Origin: Paracoccus sp. M683
GTDB lineage: Bacteria > Pseudomonadota > Alphaproteobacteria > Rhodobacterales > Rhodobacteraceae
Assembly (NCBI RefSeq): GCF_007096355.1
Contig: NZ_VKDF01000001.1
Location: 632,683-696,682 of the forward strand
Length of the DNA stretch: 64,000 nt
Direction: 5' to 3'
Shown here: one piece after another, positions 1 to 8,564 of the stretch
Layout of the letters: every line of letters begins with the position of its first letter
How positions within the stretch are numbered: the first letter of the stretch is position 1
The notes under the pieces: generated by a model
Database searches by the model: none
The model's input: the letters and a program-made list of their open reading frames with translations, nothing else
What the model was told of the DNA's origin: nothing
Program-made: the position numbers and the translations under genes

Positions 1-35
1 TGGCGACCAAGATGCCCTTTATCGGACGTGGCTAG
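1..35 (+). CDS. 3' end of an upstream gene (partial)
   Basis: The third frame is open from the window edge to a TAG at 33-35 and ends ...MPFIGRG. The stop lies one base before the ATG at 37 of the next gene, the tight spacing expected inside an operon. Ten residues are too few to name a family. The context (sugar-acid catabolism) suggests another catabolic or transport gene. Confidence 0.35.
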   Translation, partial: ATKMPFIGRG

Positions 36-36
36 G

Positions 37-804
37 ATGAGCCTGTCGCTGTTCGACCTGACGGGCAAACGCGCCCTGATCACCGGATCGTCGCAGGGCA
101 TCGGCCTTGCGCTGGCACAGGGGCTGGCGGCTGCCGGGGCCGAAATCGTGCTGAACGGGCGCGATCCGGGCAAGCTGGAGGCAGCGGCAGACGGCTTGCG
201 CGCCGATGGCTACAGCACCAGCATTCTGGCCTTTGACGTAACCGATCATGCGGCGGCCCGCGCCGCCGTCGACGGGTACGAGGCCGATCACGGCGCCATC
301 GACATCCTGATCAACAATGCCGGCATGCAGCACCGCGCGCCGCTGGAGGATTTCCCCGAGGACGCCTTTCAGCGCCTGTTGCAGACCAATATCGCCAGCG
401 TTTTCAACGTGGCGCAGCCGGTCGCGCGTCACATGATTGCGCGGCGGGCGGGCAAGATCGTGAATATCGCCAGCGTCCAGACGGCGCTGGCCCGGCCCGG
501 CATCGCGCCCTATACGGCGACCAAGGGCGCGGTCGCGAACCTGACCAAGGGCATGGCGACGGATTGGGCGAAATACGGGCTGAACTGCAATGCCATCGCG
601 CCGGGCTATTTCGACACGCCGCTGAATGCTGCGCTGGTTGCCGATCCGGCCTTTACCGACTGGCTGACCAAACGCACGCCAGCCGGGCGTTGGGGCCAAT
701 TGCCCGAGCTGATCGGCGCGGCAATCTTTCTGTCGTCGCAGGCATCCAGCTTTGTGAACGGCACGACGATCTTTGTGGATGGCGGCATCACCGCCTCGGT
801 TTAA
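37..804 (+). CDS. SDR-family oxidoreductase, gluconate 5-dehydrogenase-like
   Basis: A classical short-chain dehydrogenase of 255 aa, probably a cytoplasmic NAD(P)-dependent oxidoreductase of a sugar acid. The cofactor motif TGSSQGIG is at about 16-23, NNAG at 93-96, the catalytic Ser near 146 and YTATK at 159-163; the C-terminus FVDGGITASV is typical. A GTG at 28 gives three extra residues, but ATG 37 sits directly behind the upstream stop and fits the usual N-terminus. It is followed after 9 bases by a 2-hydroxyacid dehydrogenase and then a GntR regulator. The closest remembered relatives are IdnO-type gluconate 5-dehydrogenases; the exact substrate is inferred from context only. Confidence 0.85.
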   Translation: MSLSLFDLTGKRALITGSSQGIGLALAQGLAAAGAEIVLNGRDPGKLEAAADGLRADGYSTSILAFDVTDHAAARAAVDGYEADHGAIDILINNAGMQHRAPLEDFPEDAFQRLLQTNIASVFNVAQPVARHMIARRAGKIVNIASVQTALARPGIAPYTATKGAVANLTKGMATDWAKYGLNCNAIAPGYFDTPLNAALVADPAFTDWLTKRTPAGRWGQLPELIGAAIFLSSQASSFVNGTTIFVDGGITASV

Positions 805-813
805 GGGGGACAA

Positions 814-1752
814 ATGACCGACACGCTGGCCATCGGCCAATATACCGATATCGACGCACAGGCCCTGCGCCAGGATTTCGACGCGCTGTTCATCGCGGGT
901 TGGGACGGGCTGGACAGCCTGAGCGAGGATCAGCGCGCAGCCGTCCGCGCAGCCGCCTATAAAGGGCACGCCCCCTTTGGCGGGGCGCAGATGGACCGGC
1001 TGCCGAACCTGCGGCTGATTGCCAATTTCGGCGTCGGTTATGACGCGATCGACGTGGCGGCCGCAACGGCGCGCGGCATTACCGTGACCAATACGCCCGA
1101 TGTGTTGAACGACGATGTGGCGGATCTGGCGGTGGGCATGCTGATCGCGCAGGTGCGCGGGTTCGAAGCCGCCGCCCGCACCGTGCGCAATGGTGACTGG
1201 GCCGCAAAGGGCGATCTGCCGCTTGGCCGCAAGATGTCGGGCCGCAAGATCGGCATCCTGGGCATGGGCCGCATCGGCCGCGAAATCGCCGACCGGCTGG
1301 CCGCCTTCAAATCCGAGATCCACTATCAGTCGCGCAGCCCCAAGGACACGCCCGGCTGGACCTATCACGCCGATCCGGTCGATCTGGCCCGCGCCGTGGA
1401 TGACATCGTCATCGCCATCGTCGGCGGGACCGAGACCCAGAACTATGTGAATGCCGATGTGCTGGCCGCGCTTGGCCCCGACGGTGTGATCGTCAATATC
1501 GCGCGCGGCACCGTCATCGACGAAGCGGCCCTGATAGCCGCACTGGAAAACGGCACCATCCGCGCCGCCGCGCTGGACGTGTTTCAGGGCGAACCGGCGG
1601 TTGATCCGCGGCTGGCCAAGCTGGACAACCTGTTCCCGCTGCCCCATATCGGCTCGGCCACGGTCGAGACGCGTGCGGCGATGGGCGCCTTGCAGCGACG
1701 GAACCTGCGCGCGGGACTGGACGGGGACAGGCCGCATACGCCGGTCAACTGA
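814..1752 (+). CDS. D-isomer-specific 2-hydroxyacid dehydrogenase
   Basis: A 312-aa NAD(P)-dependent D-2-hydroxyacid dehydrogenase of the glyoxylate/hydroxypyruvate/2-ketogluconate reductase type. The Rossmann motif GMGRIG is at 150-155. The substrate and catalytic residues are recognisable in NIARGTVIDE (Arg) and LPHIGSAT (His), with the Glu in the intervening LDVFQGEP block. Length is normal for the family. It is second in the right-reading operon, 9 bases after the SDR gene, with a GGGGGA Shine-Dalgarno. In a uronate/aldarate pathway it could reduce tartronate semialdehyde, hydroxypyruvate or a keto-acid intermediate; the sequence does not decide which. Confidence 0.87.
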   Translation: MTDTLAIGQYTDIDAQALRQDFDALFIAGWDGLDSLSEDQRAAVRAAAYKGHAPFGGAQMDRLPNLRLIANFGVGYDAIDVAAATARGITVTNTPDVLNDDVADLAVGMLIAQVRGFEAAARTVRNGDWAAKGDLPLGRKMSGRKIGILGMGRIGREIADRLAAFKSEIHYQSRSPKDTPGWTYHADPVDLARAVDDIVIAIVGGTETQNYVNADVLAALGPDGVIVNIARGTVIDEAALIAALENGTIRAAALDVFQGEPAVDPRLAKLDNLFPLPHIGSATVETRAAMGALQRRNLRAGLDGDRPHTPVN

Positions 1753-1773
1753 CCGGATGCCAAAGGGATTGCG

Positions 1774-2463
1774 ATGACCGGGACCACGTCAGATCAAGAG
1801 GATGCCGACCGCACCATTCCGGCGGCAATCGCCGACCGGCTGCGACGTGAGATCCTGACGGGCATCCTTCCCGCCGGTGCCCAGATCAAGGAACGCGACA
1901 ATGCCGACCGGCTTGGCATCAGCCGCACGCCGCTGCGCGAGGCAGTGCGTATCCTGGCCAAGGAAGGTCTGGTCACGCTGCGCCCATTGCGCAGCCCCAT
2001 CGTCGCCGCCCCCGACCTGAACGAGGTCCGCGACGAGATCGCCGTTCTGCGCATGCTGGAACTGATGTCGGGGGAACTGGCCTGCCAAAAGGCCTCGGAC
2101 GCGGAAATCACCCATGTCCGCGACTTGGCCCGGCAGGTCGAGACCGACTATTACACCGCCGACAAGGTCGATGTCTTTGACATGGACATGGCGATGCATT
2201 CGGCCATCGTCGCGGCCAGCCATAATGCCGCGCTGACCCGCACCCATCGCGAATATCTGCAACGTCTGTGGCGCATCCGCTTCATGTCGGCACGGCGGCG
2301 CGACGATGCCAACCGCACGCTTGGCGATCATGCCGGCATGGTTCAGGCCCTTGCCGATCGCGACGAGGCGGCGATCCGCCGCCATATCGACAACCACATG
2401 AATGGCATGCTGGCCAATATCGAGGCGCATTTCCGCAACGAGGCGAAAGCCGCCAAAGGCTGA
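1774..2463 (+). CDS. GntR-family regulator, FadR/FCD subfamily
   Basis: A 229-aa transcription factor. An N-terminal winged helix-turn-helix (about 15-85; core RLGISRTPLREAVRILAKEG) is followed by an all-helical FCD effector domain (about 90-215) containing MDMAMHSAIVAASHN and the HAGMVQAL/HIDNHM metal/ligand helices. ExuR and UxuR, the hexuronate repressors of enterobacteria, belong to this subfamily. Here the gene converges on a uronate transport/catabolism operon whose dctP leader carries a TGGTATACCA palindrome, so this protein is the natural candidate for binding it. That link is inferred. Confidence 0.88.
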   Translation: MTGTTSDQEDADRTIPAAIADRLRREILTGILPAGAQIKERDNADRLGISRTPLREAVRILAKEGLVTLRPLRSPIVAAPDLNEVRDEIAVLRMLELMSGELACQKASDAEITHVRDLARQVETDYYTADKVDVFDMDMAMHSAIVAASHNAALTRTHREYLQRLWRIRFMSARRRDDANRTLGDHAGMVQALADRDEAAIRRHIDNHMNGMLANIEAHFRNEAKAAKG

Positions 2464-2478
2464 CGATCCGCCCCCCGC

Positions 2479-3399
2479 CTAACCGCCGCGCCGGACCGCC
2501 GCGCGGTCGATCTGGCGCAGCCACAGGCCGGCGGCGATGATGATCGCGCCGCCGAACACCACCGACAGCCCCGGCACCGAGCCAAAGATCACATAGCCGG
2601 TGATGCTGACAAAGATCAGTTGCAGATAGATCACCGGCGCCAGAACCGATGCCGGCGCCAGCCGATGCGCCGCCACGACCAGCATATGCGCCGCCAGCGC
2701 GACCGGCCCGATCAGCAGGAACACCGCCCATTCCACCGCGCCCTCGGGCCAAACCCATCGCGTCACCACCAGCGGCAGCAGCACGGTGGTGGCGACCGCG
2801 CTGCTCCACAGTTGCTGGGTGGTCTGGGTCTCGTGCGCCAGCCGCCGGGTCAGGATGAAATAGCTGGAGGTCGCCAGCATCGCCGTGACCGAGATCAGCA
2901 TCGCCGGTTCGAACGCCGCCCCCCAGGGCTGCATCACCACCAGCACCCCGGCAAAGCCCAACAGCACGGCAGCCAGCCGTTTCGGCGTGATCTTCTCGCC
3001 CAGCAGCGGCACGGCCAGCAGCGTGGTCATCACCGGGCCGGCGAACATGATCGACACCACGACAGACAGCGACAGATAGCTGAGCGCGATGAAATTCAGC
3101 ACCGTCGACAGCATCAGACAGACCGAGCGCATGAATTGCAGGCGGGGATTCACCGACCGGAACGCCGCCAGCCCCTCGCGCGGCAGGGCCGTGGCCAGCA
3201 TCACCGCCAGCGCCCCGAAATAGCGCATGAAGGCCACCGACAAGGCCGGCAGCCCCGCCATCATCAGCCATTTGGCCGAGGTGTCGACCACCGCAAACAG
3301 CATCACCGCGCAGGTAAAGGTCGCGATCCCGGCAAGCCGGTCGGACCCGTCACCGGCATTGCGAAATCGCCGGGCTAGCAGTTCGGCACTGGTCGGCAT
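2479..3399 (-). CDS. DMT-superfamily EamA transporter
   Basis: A 306-aa integral membrane protein with about ten hydrophobic segments arranged as two EamA repeats (about 25-155 and 170-300), the drug/metabolite transporter layout. Motifs such as ALSVAFMRYFGALAVML in the first repeat and LAPASVLAPVIYLQLIF in the second are typical of the family. It starts 7 bases after the stop of the dehydratase gene, so it is probably the last gene of the left-reading uronate operon, and it converges on the GntR gene with only 15 bases between the stops. It may export an intermediate; the substrate cannot be read from sequence. Confidence 0.85.
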   Translation of the reverse strand: MPTSAELLARRFRNAGDGSDRLAGIATFTCAVMLFAVVDTSAKWLMMAGLPALSVAFMRYFGALAVMLATALPREGLAAFRSVNPRLQFMRSVCLMLSTVLNFIALSYLSLSVVVSIMFAGPVMTTLLAVPLLGEKITPKRLAAVLLGFAGVLVVMQPWGAAFEPAMLISVTAMLATSSYFILTRRLAHETQTTQQLWSSAVATTVLLPLVVTRWVWPEGAVEWAVFLLIGPVALAAHMLVVAAHRLAPASVLAPVIYLQLIFVSITGYVIFGSVPGLSVVFGGAIIIAAGLWLRQIDRAAVRRGG

Positions 3400-3406
3400 A
3401 GGCGGG

Positions 3407-4900
3407 CTACATCACCGCGCCGATCTGCCAGGGGACGAATTCGTAATCGCCCAGACCCTGCGCTTCGGATTTCGATTTCTCACCCGATGCGATGCGCAGC
3501 AGCAATTCGTAAATCTCGCGGCCGACCTGTTCCACCGTCGCCTCGCCGGTCAGGATGCGGCCTGCATTCACGTCCATATCCTCGGTCATCCGGCCATACA
3601 TCTCGCTGTTCGTGGCGATCTTGATCGAGGGCGAGGGCTTGGACCCGAAGGCCGAGCCGCGCCCGGTGGTAAAGGCCACCAGATTGCAGCCCGAGGCGAT
3701 CTGCCCCGTCACCGAGGCCGGATCATAGCCGGGGCTGTCCATGAAGGTAAAACCGCGTGCCGTTACCGGTTCGGCATATTTATAGACGCCGTTCAGCGGC
3801 GTGGTGCCACCCTTGGCCGCAGCGCCCAGTGACTTTTCCAGGATCGTGGTCAGCCCGCCCTTCTTGTTGCCGGGGCTGGGGTTGTTATCCATGCTACCCT
3901 TGTTGCGGGCGGTGTAATCCTCCCACCAGGTGATCAGGGACAGCAGTTTCTCGCCCACTTCCGGGCTGGCGGCGCGGCGGGTCAGCAGGTGTTCGGCGCC
4001 ATAGATCTCGGGCGTTTCGGCCAGAACGCCGGTGGCGCCTTGCCCGGCCAACAGGTCGCAGGCATAGCCAAGCGCCGGGTTGGCGGTGATCCCCGACCAG
4101 GCGTCGGAGCCGCCGCATTGCAGGGCCACCATCAGCTCGCTGGCCGGGCATTCCGTCCGCTCTGCCGCATTCACCAGCGGCAGCATCGCCTGAACCTTCT
4201 TCACGCCCAGTTCGATGGTCTTGCGCAAGCCCCCCACATCCTGAATGTTCATCGTCTGAAACAGCGGGCCGGGGGTCAGGCCATAGGCCTCGATCAGCCA
4301 GTCGATCTGGTTCATCTCGCAGCCAAGCCCCGCCATCAGCACCGCGCCGACATTCGGGTTGCGGGCATAGCCCCACATGACGCGCTGAAGCGCCTCGAAC
4401 CCGTCGCCGGACCCGGCCATGCCGCAGCCGGTGCCATGGACAAAGGCCGTGACACCGTCGACATTCGGGTAATCGGCCAGCTTGTCGGGGGTGAAATGCG
4501 CCGCGATCTGTCGCGCCGCCGTCGCCGAACAGTTCACCGAGGTCAGGATGGCGATATAGTTCCGCGTCCCCACCCGGCCATTCGCGCGACGATAGCCCAT
4601 GAAGGTATCGGCACGGGCAGGTGCCGCAGCCGAGCGCAGGTTCACGCCAAAGACATGTTCATGACTGATGTTGCGAAAAGCGACATTGTGGTCATGAACA
4701 TGGTCGCCCTTGGCGATGTCCTCTGACGCCCAACCGATGATCTGGGCGTATTTCGTCACCTCTGCCCCCTGCGGAATATCGGCCAGCGCGATCTTGTGGC
4801 CGCGCGGGATGGCCATGTTGGCGCCCTGCTCGCCCTTGGCCAGTGCGCCGGTGACGGTGCCGACATTGTCGGCCGGATCAAGGATGACGATGCGTGTCAT
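3407..4900 (-). CDS. UxaA/GarD-family dehydratase (altronate or galactarate type)
   Basis: A 497-aa single-chain enzyme with an N-terminal SAF domain (about 1-75, containing PRGHKIALADIPQGAEVTKY) fused to the large catalytic domain. Family motifs are RRANGRVGTRNYIAILTSVN (about 105-124) with the adjacent CSATAAR, FVHGTGCGM, and the C-terminal ASGCNLVAFTTGRGSAFG. The family dehydrates altronate or galactarate to a 2-keto-3-deoxy sugar acid using a divalent metal. The adjacent uronate dehydrogenase makes an aldarolactone, so an aldarate substrate is slightly favoured. It lies 9 bases behind the TRAP large permease, in the same operon. Altronate versus galactarate specificity is undecided. Confidence 0.85.
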   Translation of the reverse strand: MTRIVILDPADNVGTVTGALAKGEQGANMAIPRGHKIALADIPQGAEVTKYAQIIGWASEDIAKGDHVHDHNVAFRNISHEHVFGVNLRSAAAPARADTFMGYRRANGRVGTRNYIAILTSVNCSATAARQIAAHFTPDKLADYPNVDGVTAFVHGTGCGMAGSGDGFEALQRVMWGYARNPNVGAVLMAGLGCEMNQIDWLIEAYGLTPGPLFQTMNIQDVGGLRKTIELGVKKVQAMLPLVNAAERTECPASELMVALQCGGSDAWSGITANPALGYACDLLAGQGATGVLAETPEIYGAEHLLTRRAASPEVGEKLLSLITWWEDYTARNKGSMDNNPSPGNKKGGLTTILEKSLGAAAKGGTTPLNGVYKYAEPVTARGFTFMDSPGYDPASVTGQIASGCNLVAFTTGRGSAFGSKPSPSIKIATNSEMYGRMTEDMDVNAGRILTGEATVEQVGREIYELLLRIASGEKSKSEAQGLGDYEFVPWQIGAVM

Positions 4901-4909
4901 TGGGTCTGC

Positions 4910-6502
4910 TCACAGGAAAAGTGTCACGATATTCGGCCAGATCAGCGGGATGGACAGGGCCAGCAGCTGAAGGCAGATGAAGGGCAGGAACCCTTTGAAG
5001 ATATCGGTCAGCGAGATGTCGGGCGGGGCGACCGATTTCAGATAGAAGGCGGCCGGGCCGAAGGGCGGTGACAGGAAGCTGACCTGCATGTTCATGCAGA
5101 AGACCACGCCGAACCAGATCGCCAGATGCTCGGGCGACAACTGGCCGAGCATGCCGATTTCCTCGATCGGAAGCTGGCTGATGATCGGCAGAAACACCGG
5201 AATGACCAGCAGCACGATGCCGACCCAGTCCATGAACATCCCCAGGACCAGGAAGATCAGCATCATTACCAGGATGATCAGCATGGTCGGAAGTTCCGCC
5301 CCGATGATCGTATTGGCGATATAGCTTGGCCCGCCGATGATGGTATAGGCGCCCGCCAGCGCCGTGGCGCCGATGGTGACCCACAGGATCGTGCCGGTGG
5401 CCTTCAGCGTGCGCTTCAGCGATTCAGACAGCAGATCAAAGGACATCTCGCCGCGCAGGGTGGCGATGACGGCAACGGCGATGGTGCCCATGCCGGCGGC
5501 CTCGGTGATGCCGGTAACGCCGCCATAGATCGACCCCAGAACCACGCCGATGACGATCAGCGGTGCCACCATCCCCTTGCCCATCTGCCAGCTTGTGCGC
5601 AGCCGGTCACGCCCGCAGACGAACCAGATACAGGCGATCGAGGCGATGGCGATGCCGCCCAGCCACCAGACATGCGACGGCGTCCCCAACAGGATCGGAT
5701 CGACGCCCGCCACCGGGGCATTGCGGCCGGTGATGGTGAAGAACGCCGCCCGCAGCGTCAGAACCGAGGTCGCCCCGGCCAGCAGCGTCAGCAGGAAGGT
5801 GCCAAACAGCGCCGCCTTTTCCCAGCCGACGGGCTCGCCCGGCTCTTCCGGGGGCAGTGGCGCATCCTCGGGATGCAGCCGCACCCGGACGAAAATATAG
5901 ATCAGGTAAAAGCTGGCCAGCACAAAGCCCGGCAAAAAGCTGGCCGTGAACAGCGCCTTGATCGAGGTTTCGGTGATCATGCCATACATGATCAGCACGA
6001 TCGAGGGCGGGATCATCGTTCCCAGCGACCCCGAGGCGCAGATCGTCCCGATCGCCAGATTGCGGTTATAGCCCAGCCGCAGCATCTGCGGCAGCGCGAT
6101 CAGACCCAGCAGCACCACCTCGCCGCCGATGATGCCCGACATCGCGGCCATGATCACCGCCATGATCGAGGTGACCATCGCAATGCCGCCGCGCGTCCGC
6201 TTCAGCCAGACATTCAGCGAATTATACATCTCGGCCGCGATCCCCGAGCGTTCCAGCAAGTTCGCCATCAGGATGAATAACGGCACCGATATCAGGACAT
6301 AGTCGGTCAGGATGCCATAGATCCGCTGGCCGATGATGTTCAAAGGTCCGCTGCCAAAGCTGGACAGCAGCACATCGGGGCCGAATTTCATGAACAGCAC
6401 GGCGACGCCCAGCACGCCCGAGGCCAGGCCCAGCGGCATGCCGATGATCAGCAGAAAGAACAGCGCCGCCAGCAGGATGATCGAAATGGTCGAGATATCC
6501 AT
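4910..6502 (-). CDS. dctM: TRAP transporter large permease (DctM family)
   Basis: A 530-aa protein, the 12-TM-type ion-coupled subunit of a TRAP transporter. Motifs include the N-terminal LLIGMPLGLASGVLGVAVLF, ILMANLLERSGIA, and GTMIPPSIVLIMYGMITETS, the conserved TRAP loop. A central insertion of about 90 residues (roughly 225-310, with an acidic PEDAPLPPEEPGEP linker and extra hydrophobic segments) makes it longer than the usual 425-430 aa, as seen in the larger DctM subgroup. The start is 3 bases behind the small-permease stop. With the neighbouring DctP and DctQ it would import a sugar acid, probably a uronate or aldarate. Confidence 0.93.
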   Translation of the reverse strand: MDISTISIILLAALFFLLIIGMPLGLASGVLGVAVLFMKFGPDVLLSSFGSGPLNIIGQRIYGILTDYVLISVPLFILMANLLERSGIAAEMYNSLNVWLKRTRGGIAMVTSIMAVIMAAMSGIIGGEVVLLGLIALPQMLRLGYNRNLAIGTICASGSLGTMIPPSIVLIMYGMITETSIKALFTASFLPGFVLASFYLIYIFVRVRLHPEDAPLPPEEPGEPVGWEKAALFGTFLLTLLAGATSVLTLRAAFFTITGRNAPVAGVDPILLGTPSHVWWLGGIAIASIACIWFVCGRDRLRTSWQMGKGMVAPLIVIGVVLGSIYGGVTGITEAAGMGTIAVAVIATLRGEMSFDLLSESLKRTLKATGTILWVTIGATALAGAYTIIGGPSYIANTIIGAELPTMLIILVMMLIFLVLGMFMDWVGIVLLVIPVFLPIISQLPIEEIGMLGQLSPEHLAIWFGVVFCMNMQVSFLSPPFGPAAFYLKSVAPPDISLTDIFKGFLPFICLQLLALSIPLIWPNIVTLFL

Positions 6503-6505
6503 GCG

Positions 6506-7306
6506 TCAGGCCCTCTTGGATTGGTCAAACTGGTGCTGGGCGGCCTCGATCATCTCGCCCACTTCGCCCTCGTCCACGATGCCGTGGCTTTCGGGGCCGC
6601 GCGACCAGTCTGCGATCAGGTTGGCCACGGCCTGCGCGGCGACGGCCAGCGTGGCAAAGATCACCATCATCTTCATCGTCGCCGGCAAGGGCGGATCAAA
6701 GGCCGTGCCAAAGGTTTCCCAGCGCATGAATTTCTGTGACGCCTCGGTCCAGCCGCCCCACAGGATCGCCAGCGCAAAACCGCAGATCAGCGAGGTCGAC
6801 AAGACATCGCAGGCCCGCTGCAACCAGCGCGGCATCAGGTCATAGACCAGAAAGATCGCGATATGGGACCGCTGCTGCATGGCGTAAAGCCCCGACAGCA
6901 GATAGATGAACCCGGCCAGCCAAAGCGAACTTTCATTCGCCCAAAGCGTCGGTTTTTCAAAGACATACCGCGCCACGACCTCGAAGAACATCACGCCGAC
7001 CGTCCCGCTGAGCAGCAGCATCGTCACCCGCGCCGCGAACAGGGCGAATTTGTCGAACTGGCTGCGCAGCTCGATCTCGCCCTTGGTTGGCCGGGCCGTG
7101 GCGACGCCCATGACCAGTGCCACCAGCGCGATCAGCGCGATCAGATAATCCAGGATGCCGGCCGCCTGATATTTCGACATCAGGTTGTCATTGGCCTTTC
7201 CCATCGCAACGATTAAGCGCGGGAAATACCAGATCACCCACATCATCGCGCCCGTGAAGATCAGGGGCCAAAGCATGTCTCGAACAAATCGCAGCGGCGG
7301 TTGCAT
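6506..7306 (-). CDS. dctQ: TRAP transporter small permease (DctQ family)
   Basis: A 266-aa membrane protein. The four-helix DctQ core lies in the C-terminal two thirds (about 85-245) with the signature NESSLWLAGFIYLLSGLYAM. An extra N-terminal pair of hydrophobic segments (about 10-65) makes it longer than a minimal DctQ, matching its enlarged DctM partner. An upstream in-frame ATG at 7312 is only one base from the AAAGGA Shine-Dalgarno, so the second ATG at 7306 is preferred. It lies between dctP and dctM, separated from dctP by a strong hairpin. Confidence 0.9.
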   Translation of the reverse strand: MQPPLRFVRDMLWPLIFTGAMMWVIWYFPRLIVAMGKANDNLMSKYQAAGILDYLIALIALVALVMGVATARPTKGEIELRSQFDKFALFAARVTMLLLSGTVGVMFFEVVARYVFEKPTLWANESSLWLAGFIYLLSGLYAMQQRSHIAIFLVYDLMPRWLQRACDVLSTSLICGFALAILWGGWTEASQKFMRWETFGTAFDPPLPATMKMMVIFATLAVAAQAVANLIADWSRGPESHGIVDEGEVGEMIEAAQHQFDQSKRA

Positions 7307-7348
7307 GGGCATGTCCTTTCAGCGGGCTGGTCGGCGGGCTGGAATGCA

Positions 7349-7372
7349 CGCGGCCCCGGTTGCGGGGCCGCG
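7349..7372 (-). promoter_or_regulatory. intercistronic hairpin between dctP and dctQ
   Basis: A perfect inverted repeat, CGCGGCCCCG with a 4-base loop and CGGGGCCGCG, sits just after the dctP stop and before dctQ. No U-tract follows on the coding strand, so a simple terminator is unlikely. Such a hairpin could protect the dctP mRNA 3' end and allow more binding protein than permease to be made. Confidence 0.6.
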
Positions 7373-7385
7373 CCCATCGGCGGGC

Positions 7386-8396
7386 TTATTCGGAAATCAG
7401 ACCAATTTCCGTCATATAGGCGATGTGGCTGTCGACCAGCGACTTCGCCTCGGGCGTCTTGGCGGCCCATTCCAGCCAGGTGGCCTGCGCGGCCTCGCGG
7501 AAGGCGGCGCGATCCTCGTCCGACCAGGCCGAGACATTGACGCCGGCTTCGGTCAGTTCGGCCAGCGCGACCTCGTTCGCATCGGCATGGGTCTGGGCCG
7601 ATTTCGCCCCCAGATCCTCCATCGCCTTTTGCACCACGGCGCGCTGTTCGTCGGTCAGGCTGTCCCATTTCGTCTTGTTGCAGGCCAGGTGATCGGCCGG
7701 CATCGAGTGAAAGCCCGGATAGGTCGCATTCTTGGCGACATCATACAGGCCCATGCCCTTGTTATTGGCCAGGCTTGATGCATCGGCGCCGTCGATGATG
7801 CCGGTTTCCAGCGCGGTGAACACTTCGGTGAAATCCATCACCACGGGGCTGGAACCCAGCTTGGCGAAGATTTCGGTTTCCATTCCCGGAGGCGAGCGGA
7901 ACTTGAAATCCTTCAGCGCGCCGATGCCGTCCAGCGGCTTGGTCGAGGCCAGCGATTCCTGGCCATACATCCACCAGCCGATGAACTGCATGCCGTATTG
8001 ATTGTAAAGCGCCTGCACCAGATCCATGTTGCCGGGCTGTTTCAGCCAGTCGTATTGCTGCTGCGGCACGTCATAGCCGCCCATGATGTCGCCGACGAAC
8101 TGAAAGGCGGGGTTCTTGCCGGTCTGATAGGCGCCGCCGGTCATGTCGCAGTCCAGGATGCCATTGGCGGCGGCATCAAAGGTCTCGACCGTTTTCACGA
8201 CCGCCGAGGAATAGAACATCTCGATGGTCAGATCGCCATTCGAATCCGCCGCCACCTGTTCGACAAATTCCTGGGCCAGTTTGCCCGAGGTCGTCTCGGG
8301 CGCGTAATGGGTCTGGATGCGCAGTGTTTCGGCGGCAGCCGGCAGCGCCAGCGCCGTCATGGCCGCACCGCCGATCAGGATGGTTTTCAGTTTCAT
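7386..8396 (-). CDS. dctP: TRAP transporter substrate-binding protein (DctP family)
   Basis: A 336-aa periplasmic solute receptor. A Sec signal peptide (about 1-22, MKLKTILIGGAAMTALALPAAA) is followed by a DctP domain. The usual landmarks are visible: YAPETTSGKLAQEFVEQV near the N-terminus, KFRSPPGMETEIFAKLGSSP with the Arg that clamps the ligand carboxylate, and EVFTALETGIIDGADAS. A strong GAGGAGGAGG Shine-Dalgarno precedes the start. It is first in a tripartite dctPQM set downstream of udh, which points to a hexuronate or aldarate ligand. Confidence 0.92.
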   Translation of the reverse strand: MKLKTILIGGAAMTALALPAAAETLRIQTHYAPETTSGKLAQEFVEQVAADSNGDLTIEMFYSSAVVKTVETFDAAANGILDCDMTGGAYQTGKNPAFQFVGDIMGGYDVPQQQYDWLKQPGNMDLVQALYNQYGMQFIGWWMYGQESLASTKPLDGIGALKDFKFRSPPGMETEIFAKLGSSPVVMDFTEVFTALETGIIDGADASSLANNKGMGLYDVAKNATYPGFHSMPADHLACNKTKWDSLTDEQRAVVQKAMEDLGAKSAQTHADANEVALAELTEAGVNVSAWSDEDRAAFREAAQATWLEWAAKTPEAKSLVDSHIAYMTEIGLISE

Positions 8397-8445
8397 TGCG
8401 GTCCTCCTCCTCTGTTGTCCGGTCGTTTTATGTCATCTTGTCGTT

Positions 8446-8457
8446 TTGGTATACCAT
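8446..8457. promoter_or_regulatory. candidate ExuR/UxuR-type operator
   Basis: TTGGTATACCAT contains the perfect 10-bp palindrome TGGTATACCA (8447-8456), flanked by T-rich sequence on one side and TTTT on the other. It matches the core of the enterobacterial ExuR/UxuR consensus (TTGGTATACCAA) and lies 51 bases before the dctP start, where a repressor would block the dctPQM promoter. The GntR-FCD protein encoded at 1774-2463 is the likely ligand-responsive binder (inference). Confidence 0.65.
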
Positions 8458-8564
8458 TTTTTTGGCACGGCCTGGAAAACGCCCCATCCGCCGGGAAATT
8501 CATGGCGGCAGGTTCACAAATCTGTTTGTTTCCAGAAACTTGAACTGGATGCGGTTATAGTCCG

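Noticed and set aside
19..1737. A 572-codon open frame antisense to the SDR and 2-hydroxyacid dehydrogenase genes
   Set aside because: It is a shadow of two clear coding genes and has no recognisable motif or ribosome site.
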